Source of the DNA: Photobacterium swingsii
GTDB lineage: Bacteria; Pseudomonadota; Gammaproteobacteria; Enterobacterales; Vibrionaceae
Direction of reading: 5' to 3'
NCBI RefSeq assembly: GCF_024346715.1
Contig: NZ_AP024853.1
Location: 930,001 to 994,000, forward strand
Length of the DNA stretch: 64,000 nucleotides
Below are positions 1 to 8,599 of this stretch, one piece after another (position 1 is the stretch's first letter; the number at the start of each line of letters is the position of its first letter). The translations under genes were made by a program, and so were the position numbers. The notes beneath the pieces are model-generated. The model was not told the DNA's origin and ran no database searches. It saw only the letters and a program-made list of their open reading frames with translations.

Positions 1-1
1 G

Positions 2-949
2 ACAGTCAACGTCGTCACCTACTTGTTATTCAATAAGAAAATCAAGGAAGCTACCGAAGCCGACCAACACGCTGTACCATTCAAAACGAACAGCTTGTTC
101 TTGGCTGGGGTACTACTCACTATTGCGACTGCGAGTTACTTGCTAACTAACCTACCACTTGCACAAGCGGTACTGGGTATTGCCGCTATGGTTATTTTGT
201 TCCTCATCATGAAAGAGATGAAGAAAGAAGAACCGACTAGCCGCAAACGCATGATTGTTGGTTTGGTCTTGATGGTGCAAGCGCTGGCATTCTTTGTACT
301 TTACAATCAAATGCCAACATCACTTAATTTCTTTGCGATCAACAACGTAGAGCCTGAGATATTTGGTATACCTGTTAACCCTGTTTCTTACCAATCACTT
401 AACCCTATGTGGGTTATCTTCCTTAGCCCTATTCTCGCCCATATCTATACAACCTTGGGAGAGAAAGGCAAAGACTTGTCAATGCCTGGTAAGTTCGCAC
501 TCGGTATGCTGATTTGTGCTGCAGCCTTTGCTTGTGCTGGCTTCTCCCAATACTTTGGCGACGAGAATGGCATGCTCAATCCATTCTGGATTGCTGCACC
601 ACACTTCTTGTTCGCAATTGGTGAGTTGTTGATTTCTGCCTTGGGTCTATCGGCTATTGCTAAACTATTCCCAAGTCGTATCCGTGGCTTTATTTACGGG
701 GCGTGGAACATGACACTGGCTCTCGCCTCTGTAGCTGGAGCTTGGGTGGCAGGCTTGTCTTCAAGCGGTGAAGTAGAAATGACCCCAGTAGAAAGCTTGG
801 CGTCTTACGGTAATTACTTCTACATGCTTGCGATTGCCTCTGCCGTTGTTGGTGTCGTGTGTGTATACCTAGCACCACGTCTTAACAAGTTGATTGAAAC
901 CGATGTTGAAGGCGATATCGACCATAAAGATGCACAAACCGCATCCTAA
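2..949 (+). CDS. POT-family peptide/H+ symporter, 5' truncated by window edge
   Basis: The reading frame is open from base 2 with no true start, so the N-terminal part lies outside the window. What is visible is the C-terminal ~315 residues of a proton-dependent oligopeptide transporter: about seven hydrophobic segments and the GELLISALGLS-type motif typical of the late POT helices. It is clearly paralogous to the complete 498-residue transporter at 49833-51329 (shared FFxLYxQMPTSLxFFAI and PVSxQxLNP blocks). Its family imports di- and tripeptides across the inner membrane. Next to the glycine-reductase genes, a role in supplying peptide-derived glycine or related substrates is possible, but this is inference. 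A hairpin terminator follows at 1021-1043. Confidence 0.85.
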   Translation, partial: TVNVVTYLLFNKKIKEATEADQHAVPFKTNSLFLAGVLLTIATASYLLTNLPLAQAVLGIAAMVILFLIMKEMKKEEPTSRKRMIVGLVLMVQALAFFVLYNQMPTSLNFFAINNVEPEIFGIPVNPVSYQSLNPMWVIFLSPILAHIYTTLGEKGKDLSMPGKFALGMLICAAAFACAGFSQYFGDENGMLNPFWIAAPHFLFAIGELLISALGLSAIAKLFPSRIRGFIYGAWNMTLALASVAGAWVAGLSSSGEVEMTPVESLASYGNYFYMLAIASAVVGVVCVYLAPRLNKLIETDVEGDIDHKDAQTAS

Positions 950-1018
950 TTAAAACTTGGGCTCAATGAAAATTGAGTCTAAGCCTTCAAAGGAAATATA
1001 ATAAAAACAGCAACATAA

Positions 1019-1047
1019 AAGCCGCATAGTGACCCTATGCGGCTTAT
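1019..1047. terminator. Bidirectional hairpin terminator
   Basis: The arms GCCGCATAG (1021-1029) and CTATGCGGC (1035-1043) are perfectly complementary around a 5-nt loop, flanked by A-rich and T-rich runs. It sits between the rightward transporter gene and the leftward DsrE-like gene and can serve both. Confidence 0.75.
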
Positions 1048-1079
1048 TTGTATGTATTAAGTGGTTGATAAGCTATAAA

Positions 1080-1442
1080 TTAAAAGCAAACCACTTTGTC
1101 GGCCTGTAACGTCCACATCGACAAGTCATCCAGTGTACCAATTTCAGCACCCTCTATCAGTGGAAGCTCACTCATTCCTCTGGCATTGCAACACGTCTTG
1201 CATAGCTTCACTTTTGCACCTTGTGCAAGTAATATTTCTAGCATTTGTTGGACGTGATACCCCTCACCTGGCGTCTGCTTTGGTAAGGCACAACTCACCG
1301 CATCAGACATCAAAAAAACCATAATATTGGTCTTGATTTCTTGCTCATTAAGATTAATGGCCAGCCTTAAACCATTGAAAGAACGCTCCGAACCATACGG
1401 TGCATCATTTAATATAAACAGTAAAGTTTGTTCATTTCCCAT
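1080..1442 (-). CDS. DsrE/DsrF-like family protein
   Basis: A 121-residue cytoplasmic protein beginning MGNEQTLLFILNDAPYGSER, which matches the start of the DsrE/YchN-like fold (LFILNDAPYGxERxxNxLRLA, then VFLMSDAVSCA). It has a CKTCC cysteine cluster followed by ARG, a pattern found in a DsrE-like subgroup. Members bind or transfer sulfur as persulfide, or are of unknown function. I chose the ATG at 1442 because the family homology starts there; an AAGGA lies upstream, while the 19 residues before it look unrelated. It is leftward, divergent from grdX. A link to sulfur/selenium chemistry of the neighbouring locus is only suggestive. Confidence 0.75.
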   Translation of the reverse strand: MGNEQTLLFILNDAPYGSERSFNGLRLAINLNEQEIKTNIMVFLMSDAVSCALPKQTPGEGYHVQQMLEILLAQGAKVKLCKTCCNARGMSELPLIEGAEIGTLDDLSMWTLQADKVVCF

Positions 1443-1750
1443 TATTTTAAAGTCCTTCTTGAATGCACATCTTGTTGAGATTAAATATCTAAAAAGCACT
1501 ACTACCCACTATTGTACCCGTATCGTGGGTAATGAAACCTGCATAGCATCAAAGGGATTAAAATAAACATTATAATGACAAAAAACGTCTTAACTCACTT
1601 TAATATGCGTGTTCATTTCTCCTCTACCCATCTATTTAACCAAGAGGTGTTTATCATTGTAAAATACGAGGTAAGCCATAAAAAATCAGCTTTATAAGGA
1701 TTATAATTAAGGTGTGATATTGCAAAGATTAAATATTATCAAGGAGCATC

Positions 1751-2167
1751 ATGAGAGCTGATAGATTAGAGATCATCACTAACAACCCAAGTATTAACGT
1801 TGATAACAGTGCGATAACAATCATTCGAAAAAATACAGTTAATGATGTTTTGACGTTTACTCGAGATCAAGTTCACCTCGGGTATAAAGTTATTTCACAC
1901 CCTCTTGCTGGCAGTGTAAAACCACATGAAACACCTTATCGAAGTATTGTGATTTATCGTGATGACAGTTTAGACATGGATTCACTAAATACCATTGAGC
2001 AAACAATGGAAAGATACCAAGTACTCTGTAAGGCCAAACCTGAATTTCTCAATCTTACCGGTGAAGATATTGAAAAAGACTTTCCTAACAAACAACGTTC
2101 AGATTTTCAATTCATCGATAGTCAATTAATAAAATCCTGTCTTAGTGCGATTAATGCCAGTTTATAA
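1751..2167 (+). CDS. grdX: GrdX family protein
   Basis: 138 residues. The central HPLAGSVKPHETPYRSI block with an N-terminal ITNNP motif is the signature I associate with GrdX, a small protein of unknown function found in glycine/sarcosine/betaine reductase loci of clostridia and relatives. An AAGGAG lies 5 nt before the ATG. It is convergent with grdB, separated by a shared terminator at 2247-2274. No transmembrane segment or signal peptide is visible. Its presence independently supports reading the adjacent leftward genes as a glycine-reductase-type system. The biochemical role is not established. Confidence 0.85.
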   Translation: MRADRLEIITNNPSINVDNSAITIIRKNTVNDVLTFTRDQVHLGYKVISHPLAGSVKPHETPYRSIVIYRDDSLDMDSLNTIEQTMERYQVLCKAKPEFLNLTGEDIEKDFPNKQRSDFQFIDSQLIKSCLSAINASL

Positions 2168-2246
2168 AAAATAGCAATACGACTTTCATACCCAAGTTAG
2201 TAACATACGCTTGGGTATTTTTATATGCGTTCATAAACACCAATAA

Positions 2247-2274
2247 AAAAGCCAACCGCTAACGGCTGGCTTTT
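2247..2274. terminator. Bidirectional terminator between grdX and grdB
   Basis: GCCAACCG and CGGCTGGC (one G-U) form an 8-bp stem with loop CTAA, flanked by AAAA and TTTT, in the 130-bp gap between the convergent genes. Confidence 0.8.
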
Positions 2275-2300
2275 ATTTATTTAATTAATCGTATTAGTGA

Positions 2301-3596
2301 TTAAAATACAGTTTGTTCATCAATCTTAGTTTGTAGTGCGCTTAGCGCTTTTTCTACCAATTGACGACGAGTAAATTTCTCTTCTCGTGGCTGCATTTTA
2401 GGATCGCCCAATGGATGAGGGATCGCAATGGTAGGAATAATACGGTTTGCACCTACTGTTTTAGAGATAGGAACCACTGTCGCCATATGAACTACAGGCA
2501 TCACTTTTTCGATTTCTTTAACCATCGTTGCGCCGCAACGTGTGCAAGTGCCTCAAGTGGAAGTGAATATCGCTGCTGTTACCCCAGCTTTCTGTAGTTT
2601 CATCGCGATTTCTGCACCATATTCTTTCGCTTTCGCTACCGCAGTACCATTACCTACTGTGGTGTAGAACATGTCATGCAGGCTACCGATTATGCCTTCG
2701 CGCTCCATGTCGCGTAATACATCTACTGGCAATACGCGGTTTGGATCTTGGTTACAGGCCACTGGGTCGTAACCACCGTGTGCAGTTTCATGGCTTGCTT
2801 CAGTAAGTGCATCTAGCCCTTCAATGCTGTATTCACCATACTTAGATGCGCTTGATGATTCGATATGGTCTGGGTTGCCTTTTGGTACAACACCGCCAGA
2901 AGTCACTAGCGCAATCTTCGCTGTGCTCATCATCTCAACAGGTGGTTGAGGATCAACACGGTCGAACACTGGCATTGGATATTCAGTTGTAAACTCACCT
3001 GATAATTTGTTAATCAGCAAGTCTACAGCACGTTCTGAACCACGCTTGTCAGCAAAGAAGTTCACACGGATGCCGCGTGGCATGTAACCCGCTTCTTCTG
3101 GAGAACCAACATCGCCATTCGTGTCAATGAAACGGTTAACCAAGCTCACCATCGCAGGTACAGCTTTACGCATACTTGCTGCGCTATTGCCTGTCTCTAC
3201 CATGTAAGCGTATTGACGGAATAGTTCATAGCCTGGGTTTTCAACGTACATACCAGAAATGGTAGCAATTCCCATTTCATGTGCCACTTTGGCCACAGTA
3301 CCACAAGCCATACCATAGCGGCCGGCGTTAAATGCAGGACCTGCAATCACAAGATCAGGCTTCACTTGTGCAAGGATCTCTTGCAAGCTATGACAGCATA
3401 GGCTTTCATTTTCGTTGAAATATGAATCACCACAAATGATGGTATGAGAGATCTCAGCTCTGTCTTTTAGCATAGTGCCAAATTGCGCACCAACACCAAC
3501 AGGACCTTCCACAACTTCCATTGGAATGTGGGCCATTTCTTCACCGCCTTTTTGGGCAAAGAACTGGTTGAGATAATAAACGACTTTCAATGTCAT
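2301..3596 (-). CDS. grdB: Glycine/sarcosine/betaine reductase component B gamma subunit (selenoprotein, in-frame UGA)
   Basis: A 431-residue selenoprotein. The frame starts at 3596 (GAGG 8 nt upstream), meets a TGA at 2553-2555 after residue 347, and continues without interruption to 2301. The residues around the UGA, TST-U-GTCTRCGATM, match the GrdB active site, and similarity to GrdB continues on both sides (before: GGVVPKGNPDHIESSSASK; after: VMPVVHMATVVPIS and IPHPLGDPKMQP). In the family, GrdB binds the substrate amine with the pyruvoyl subunit of GrdE and passes a carboxymethyl group to the Sec of GrdA. A short hairpin lies 12 nt after the UGA. The gene is 14 nt downstream of grdE. An ordinary gene caller would split it into 2553-3596 and 2301-2525. 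Substrate (glycine, sarcosine or betaine) cannot be decided here. Confidence 0.93.
2526..2540 (-). promoter_or_regulatory. Candidate bacterial SECIS hairpin of grdB
   Basis: Twelve nucleotides after the UGA, the minus strand reads CGTTGC-GGC-GCAACG: a perfect 6-bp stem with a 3-nt loop starting with G, about 18 nt from the UGA to the loop. This fits the spacing and early-G loop expected for a bacterial SECIS bound by SelB. It also encodes the conserved TRCGA residues, so structure and coding are superimposed. Confidence 0.6.
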
Positions 3597-3610
3597 GTGT
3601 GTATCCTCGC

Positions 3611-4903
3611 TTAGCTTGCTTTGGTAGTGAGTTTGTGGAAACCAAGCTCACAAGTTGCGCCTATGATGGCTTGAAGTTCAACTGTAATTGAACCATCTTC
3701 ATGCAAGCTGCCGTTGAAACCACCCGCAACAACATCTGCGTAGCGGTCGTAACCGATCACTTTATCCATCGCTGGTAACGTTACTAACTGGTTAGCATTA
3801 CCATTGGTAACTACAGCGTCTGCACTCTTATGAGAATCCGCTAGCGATTGACTTTCACCGTTTTGGCCTGCGTATTCATCTGTCAGTAAGACAGTTTGAA
3901 TGCCCGCAGCTTCAAGTTTTGCACAGTTCATGATTAAGTCAGCGTCTGGGTTACCAAAGCCTTCTTCACTCACGATCGCGGCATCCCAACCCATTTGCTG
4001 TGCAAGTTTCACAACAAAGTTAGATGAACGCTCTTTATCGCGTAGCGTGACGTTTTCATTCGTCACAATAACGCCCATGAAGTTGTATTTAGAACCGTGG
4101 TGGCGGTATAAGTCGTAAATAACAGGGCTATTTTGGTGGATATAACTGGTGTTCTTATCACATGCAGATACACAGTTACCGCTAATAATTGCCCCATCCA
4201 TAACTTCTGTTGGGTACATTAGCGTAGGTAGCATGCCTTTAACATCGACACCGTAGTAGTAGGTGTCGTGTAATAAACCTTGGCTTTGTAGCATGTACAC
4301 GTAACCTACTTTTGGTAAGTTAGGGTACTCTGCTGCTTGCTCTAGCAGTGGTTTAGTTTCGTAAGTTTGAATCTCGTCAGGTTCAATATCACGCGCCAAT
4401 TCACCAATCCAACGACCAGCTTCTAGGCCAACCATACGGACAATGCCTTCATGATCGTACTGGTTGCAGCTTTCATCGACTTCACATTGAATCACAAGGT
4501 TCAAAGTTGATGAGAATGGGGTGTAATCTGCACCCGGGCCACTCATATCAACAATACCTTCTTGGAAGCCAACGATTTCACCCGTTGTAACAACAGCCAT
4601 TCCTTTTAAGACATGGGTACGGCCTTCGCCAACCATCTCTTCTTCACCCAAATGTCGCCCAGGGAAAATGTTACCGCCGCCGCTTACTTTTACGCGTGGC
4701 TCGATGGCGTCCTTTACCGGCATGATACGAATACTATCGCCAGGTTTAGCGATAGACAGCTCGATAGAGCGGATACGGTGATCCAATTCAGACAAATGGC
4801 CGATTAAAGCCTGCTGATCAACGACCACTGTGTTTTCTTTCACTTCGCTTACTGGGCCAAAGGCCAGATCACGAACATGGATGTTGCCTAGTTCGAGTTT
4901 CAT
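3611..4903 (-). CDS. grdE: Glycine/sarcosine/betaine reductase component B alpha/beta proprotein
   Basis: 430 residues from the ATG at 4903, which has GGAGA 6 nt upstream; the frame also opens at a TTG at 4915 that lies inside this ribosome site. The sequence follows GrdE: LELGNIHVRDLAFG at the start and GAIISGNCVSACDKNTSY in the middle. In the family the proprotein is cleaved at the Asn-Cys pair (here N243-C244), and the Cys becomes a pyruvoyl group that forms a Schiff base with the amine substrate. GrdE and GrdB together make component B. The other parts of a working complex (GrdA, GrdC, GrdD, thioredoxin system) are not in this window. Confidence 0.92.
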   Translation of the reverse strand: MKLELGNIHVRDLAFGPVSEVKENTVVVDQQALIGHLSELDHRIRSIELSIAKPGDSIRIMPVKDAIEPRVKVSGGGNIFPGRHLGEEEMVGEGRTHVLKGMAVVTTGEIVGFQEGIVDMSGPGADYTPFSSTLNLVIQCEVDESCNQYDHEGIVRMVGLEAGRWIGELARDIEPDEIQTYETKPLLEQAAEYPNLPKVGYVYMLQSQGLLHDTYYYGVDVKGMLPTLMYPTEVMDGAIISGNCVSACDKNTSYIHQNSPVIYDLYRHHGSKYNFMGVIVTNENVTLRDKERSSNFVVKLAQQMGWDAAIVSEEGFGNPDADLIMNCAKLEAAGIQTVLLTDEYAGQNGESQSLADSHKSADAVVTNGNANQLVTLPAMDKVIGYDRYADVVAGGFNGSLHEDGSITVELQAIIGATCELGFHKLTTKAS

Positions 4904-4968
4904 GTGTTTCTCCAAACAAGCGTCAGTTGGGAGGATTTTTCTAGGAAGGTGAACGATTTAGCAAGGTA

Positions 4969-4990
4969 ACCAGCTTCAGCCGAAGCTGGT
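4969..4990. repeat. Perfect inverted repeat between selD(Sec) and grdE
   Basis: ACCAGCTTC-AGCC-GAAGCTGGT gives a perfect 9-bp stem with a 4-nt loop in the 107-bp gap between the selD stop and the grdE start. On the transcribed strand no U-run follows, so it is more likely an RNA-processing or stability element than a terminator. Confidence 0.5.
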
Positions 4991-5010
4991 CCACCTGATT
5001 AAACCGAATC

Positions 5011-6054
5011 CTAACTAACCTTTAAGCCAGTTCCTTCTTCGGCAAACCCGACAACCCAACAGGGTTCTTCATTACAGCTAAATTCTGTTAGTAACGCATC
5101 CAAACAATCTTTTGGTACGGCAGCAAGCAGACCACCAGATGTTTCTGGGCAGCACAACTTACGTTGCCAGCTTTCATCAAGTGCCTCTGCAAAGTTGATT
5201 TCATCGCGGTAAGCCTCAAGATTACGGCCAGCGCCACCAGGAAATAGTCCTTGGGCTGCGTAATCTTCGGCTTCAGGCAAGAAAGGAACCTGTTCAGCCT
5301 TGAAGTGCATACAAATGTTACTTTTTTCGGCCATCTCATGGGCATGACCCAATAAGGAATAACCTGTCACATCTGTACATGCTCGCACTGGATAGTTAGC
5401 AAAAATTTCTGCAGCTTTACGGTTTAGCTTTTTCATGTTGTCAGTGGAGGTTTTAATTGCCGCCTGACTGGCTTTACCACGTTTTGCCGCTGTCGAAATT
5501 AAACCTGTACCAATTGGTTTGGTTAGTACCAAAACATCACCGCTTTCAACGGCAGATTTGGTTTGTACTTTTGAAGGATGTATTGTGCCCATCACAGACA
5601 AGCCAAATTTAGGCTCGCTGTCTTCTACAGTGTGGCCGCCAACTAATACCGCACCAGCTTCACGGACTTTTTCCGCACCGCCTTTGAGGATTTGGCCTAC
5701 CACTTCTTGTGGAAGATCTGGTGGAACACAAAATATATTCATCGCCAATGTTACTTGTCCGCCCATGGCGTACACATCGCTGAGCGCATTCGCAGCAGCA
5801 ATTGCGCCAAAATCATACGGGTCATCCACGATTGGAGTAAAAAAGTCCAACGTTTGAATAACAGCAACATCATCGTTGATTTTATAAACGGCAGCGTCAT
5901 CACTTACCGTCAACCCAACCATCAAATTGGGATACGCTTGTTCGGGAAATAGGGGTGAAATGGACTGCAGAACCTGCGCCATGGCCTTAGGGCCGATTTT
6001 TGCTGCTCACCCCGCTTTTTTGGTCATCTGCGTCAGACGTATCTCTTCTGTCAT
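5011..6054 (-). CDS. selD: Selenide, water dikinase, selenocysteine-containing form (in-frame UGA)
   Basis: 347 residues. SelD makes selenophosphate from selenide and ATP. A conventional start would be the ATG at 5982, but the frame extends upstream through a single TGA (6007-6009) to an ATG at 6054 that has AAGGA 7 nt before it. The added N-terminus reads MTEEIRLTQMTKKAG-U-AAKIGP, the SelD catalytic segment with Sec16 and Lys19 in the places of E. coli Cys17 and Lys20. The rest contains SDDAAVY, the DxFTPIVDDPYxFGxIAAANALSDVYAMGG region and GGHTVEDSEPKFG. A paralogue with Cys at this place is at 10428-11507. It is first in an operon with grdE and grdB, so it shares expression with a Sec client. 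Confidence 0.93.
5967..5994 (-). promoter_or_regulatory. Candidate SECIS region of selD
   Basis: Downstream of the UGA (6007-6009), the minus strand offers GGCC-CTAA-GGCC (5994-5983) and then GCAG-GTT-CTGC (5977-5967). The second has an early-G loop about 33 nt after the UGA and better fits bacterial SECIS rules. In the Cys paralogue the first hairpin is broken (GGCCCTAAGGTG), as expected if it has no recoding duty. Which hairpin, if either, binds SelB is not resolved. Confidence 0.4.
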
Positions 6055-6082
6055 CTCTAGATCCTTAACAGTGGACGGTAAA

Positions 6083-6108
6083 AGCACAATTCATATCTAT
6101 ATTGTGCT
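6083..6108 (-). promoter_or_regulatory. Possible attenuator hairpin in the selD(Sec) leader
   Basis: In the transcript direction, AGCACAAT and ATTGTGCT form a perfect 8-bp stem with a 10-nt loop, followed by UUUU. It ends about 28 nt before the selD ATG. It resembles a weak intrinsic terminator placed in a leader, so it could attenuate the selD-grdE-grdB operon. No known riboswitch consensus was recognised around it. Confidence 0.35.
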
Positions 6109-6909
6109 CGCGCTATCTCTGAACAGCATCATGGTATAAGTGATAGGCATCGACCTACCCAGCCATGAGGATCTCTTCAGATCTTTTTGTTTTCAACTTG
6201 ATCTACCTCTGTATATAGCAGTGTATTACACCATTACATTCCATCTGCTTATCAAGTTAAAAACGGCACCCAGGTACACAACGATGAATCATTTGTGACC
6301 TTCATGCAGCTATTCGATCCAAGGTCTCTATAAATAGAGTCATATAATCAATAGCTTTTAACTAAAAAATCAAAAAATTGCTTCGTTTAGTTAAAAGCAC
6401 TTTAATTACACTAAACAGTGAGTATATGTTGAAGAATTAAAAACTTAATAATATTAAAGTCTTAATTAAATATTATTTCTGGCCTCAACATGAAATTGAT
6501 TATAAATACCGAAGAATTAAATATTGTGATCTAAATCTGAAACAGGGAATAACCAGTATTTAATTTTTTAAAAGACAACTCATCGCTCAAAAACAGCTCG
6601 ATATCGTTAAGAAACCACCATTAATGTTAACGGTAAATGAAGATAACCATAAAAATTTAACAATAAACCAATAATACCTGCTATTCTTTACCTCAACATC
6701 ACCCACAATGATACTTATCCATTGTGGCGTATACCTCTCTCATATTAAACACCGTCATATACTCCTTTAGAGTTAAAAAATATGTTAACTAAACACGCTA
6801 TTACCAATTTAGTTGCATAAGTTTGTCAGTTTGCAGAAAACATCACAAAACACTAGTAAACTACTTTTAACTCATTAAATTATTTGATTATATTGACGCA
6901 TCAAAACGC
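6109..6909. other. AT-rich divergent intergenic region
   Basis: About 800 bp between the leftward selD-grdEB operon and rightward selC. No coding frame with a credible start or ribosome site is visible on either strand. It presumably holds the divergent promoters and the leader of the grd operon. A glycine-riboswitch consensus was looked for by eye on the minus strand and not found. Confidence 0.5.
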
Positions 6910-7001
6910 GGAAGTGGATGGGGTCTGGTGGCCCTCCCGGTCTTCAAAACCGATGTGAGCTGAATAGGCTTTGGTAGGTTCGATTCCTGCTCCTTCCGCC
7001 A
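6910..7001 (+). tRNA. selC: tRNA-Sec (anticodon UCA)
   Basis: A 92-nt tRNA with encoded CCA, starting GGAAGTGG and ending CTCCTTCCGCCA. The anticodon loop CTTCAAA carries UCA (6944-6946), which reads UGA. The T arm is GTAGG-TTCGATT-CCTGC, and a long variable arm is present as in tRNA-Sec. Discriminator G matches E. coli selC. The acceptor helix has an apparent U-C mismatch at position 6 and a G-U at 7, unlike E. coli. It lies 230 bp before selA on the same strand, with the two Sec-containing genes divergent to it. Confidence 0.95.
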
Positions 7002-7231
7002 ATCAATTTAGAGCCTTGAATCTATTACACCATTTGGATTAGATTTATTTATACCAAGATATAAAATAAATAATGTTGGTAGCGGTATGATTCTTATTGC
7101 TTTGTCATATTAGTTTCATTTAACCAGCCTCTATATACATATCCCAATTGGAACAATTTATTAGGCTGTCAAATTAATGAACTGTATAAAATGACCGCCT
7201 AATGTAAACTTAGTTATCGCTGAGGTTATAT

Positions 7232-8599
7232 ATGACAGTCAGTATCTTATCTTCCATCCCACAAATAGAAAAAATCCTCCAGCAAGCCTTTATTTCACCT
7301 TATATTGAACGATTAAGTCGCCCTATTGTGACGGATATTATTCGAAGTGAAGTATCAGCATTTAAAAAATATATCCTTAGTGACAAGAATAATACGGACG
7401 TTTCACTCGATAAGCTTTACAACAATATCAAACACGCTTGCTGGATGATGAACCAGCAGCGCCTTCAACGAGTGGTCAATGGCACTGGCGTCATAGTACA
7501 TACTAACCTTGGTCGCTCCCCTATCAATGCCGAACTGTGGCAAAGCGTGACTGACGTAAACACGCACTACAACAACCTTGAAATAGATTTGTCGACCGGA
7601 AAACGAGGCAAACGAAAAGGGATCATTCAAACACTGATGACACACCTAGTGAAAGGTGAAGATACGTTAGTCGTTAACAACAACGCCTCTTCTGTTTACC
7701 TTATGTTGCATGAGCTCACCCAAGGTAAAGAAGTGATCGTGTCACGCGGTGAACAAATCCAAATTGGTGGTGGTTTTCGCATCCCTGATATTTTAGCACT
7801 ATCAGGGGCCAAGCTGGTTGAAGTCGGCACAACCAATATCACGACTAACCAAGACTATCTTGATGCCATCACTGAAAATACTGCCATGGTTTTGATGATC
7901 CACACCTCTAATTTTAAGATTAGGGGTTTCACCGAATCGGCTGATATCAAAGAACTCGCCAAAGAATTGCCGCCACACGTTATTTTAGCGGTAGATCAAG
8001 GCTCTGGAACGACAGTCGAAGACATGCCAGATGAACCAACGGTGGCCAGCTATATTAATGCGGGTGCTGACTTAGTGTGTTTCTCGGGAGATAAAATTTT
8101 AGGTGGACCACAAGCTGGCATGATCACTGGCGAACAGTCCTTGATTCAACGCCTAGAGAAAAACCCTATGATGCGAGCATTTCGCCCAAGTCGCATTGTG
8201 TATTCTTTACTTGAAGAGCTTGCAGTACGCAAACTCAATCAGCTTGATAGTGGCGCGGGGGTTGCAGAGACAAAAAGCACTATTGCAGAAACAGCCCTTA
8301 AGCACAGTGCAGAACGCCTAGCTGAAGGACTTGCTCCCTTTATCCAAGTCGTACGTTCAGACATGACAGTCGGCGGCGGATCATTACCCGATCAATCGAC
8401 CCCATCTTGGTCTGTTGAGCTTTCTCCGAAAGATCCCAAACTGGCACGCTCACCAGAACAATTGCTTAAACTGATGCGAAGCTGGCCATTGCCCGTCATT
8501 GGGGTCATTAAGCATGACAAAGTGCAGCTCAATCTCGCCACTATTGATGAATCAGAAATGACTTATCTTCGCACCCAACTTACCGAGGTATTACAATGA
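7232..8599 (+). CDS. selA: L-seryl-tRNA(Sec) selenium transferase
   Basis: 455 residues, full length for bacterial SelA. It converts Ser-tRNA(Sec) to Sec-tRNA(Sec) using selenophosphate and pyridoxal phosphate. The family blocks RVVNGTGVIVHTNLGRSP, NNNASSVYL, EVGTTN and the PLP-lysine segment CFSGDKILGGPQAG are all present. The ATG follows GAGG by 6 nt. Its last codons overlap the selB start (ATGA), so selA and selB are translationally coupled. No defects were seen. Confidence 0.97.
   Translation: MTVSILSSIPQIEKILQQAFISPYIERLSRPIVTDIIRSEVSAFKKYILSDKNNTDVSLDKLYNNIKHACWMMNQQRLQRVVNGTGVIVHTNLGRSPINAELWQSVTDVNTHYNNLEIDLSTGKRGKRKGIIQTLMTHLVKGEDTLVVNNNASSVYLMLHELTQGKEVIVSRGEQIQIGGGFRIPDILALSGAKLVEVGTTNITTNQDYLDAITENTAMVLMIHTSNFKIRGFTESADIKELAKELPPHVILAVDQGSGTTVEDMPDEPTVASYINAGADLVCFSGDKILGGPQAGMITGEQSLIQRLEKNPMMRAFRPSRIVYSLLEELAVRKLNQLDSGAGVAETKSTIAETALKHSAERLAEGLAPFIQVVRSDMTVGGGSLPDQSTPSWSVELSPKDPKLARSPEQLLKLMRSWPLPVIGVIKHDKVQLNLATIDESEMTYLRTQLTEVLQ

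Noticed and set aside
1327..1566. Plus-strand frame overlapping the DsrE-like gene
   Set aside because: Antisense to a conserved domain; no ribosome site.
2361..2597. Plus-strand open frame of 78 codons opposite the grdB UGA region
   Set aside because: It is antisense to conserved grdB codons, rich in His/Arg/Cys, with no ribosome site.
2301..3596. grdB as a pseudogene split by a nonsense mutation
   Set aside because: The stop is TGA at the exact Sec position of the family, both halves are conserved, and a full Sec machinery is adjacent.
5011..5982. SelD starting at the ATG at 5982 and lacking its catalytic residue
   Set aside because: An in-frame extension through one TGA restores the full N-terminus with a good ribosome site and the AGUAAKIGP motif.
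6061..6900. Glycine riboswitch before selD-grdE-grdB
   Set aside because: The minus-strand leader was read for the glycine aptamer cores and none matched; only a terminator-like hairpin was seen.
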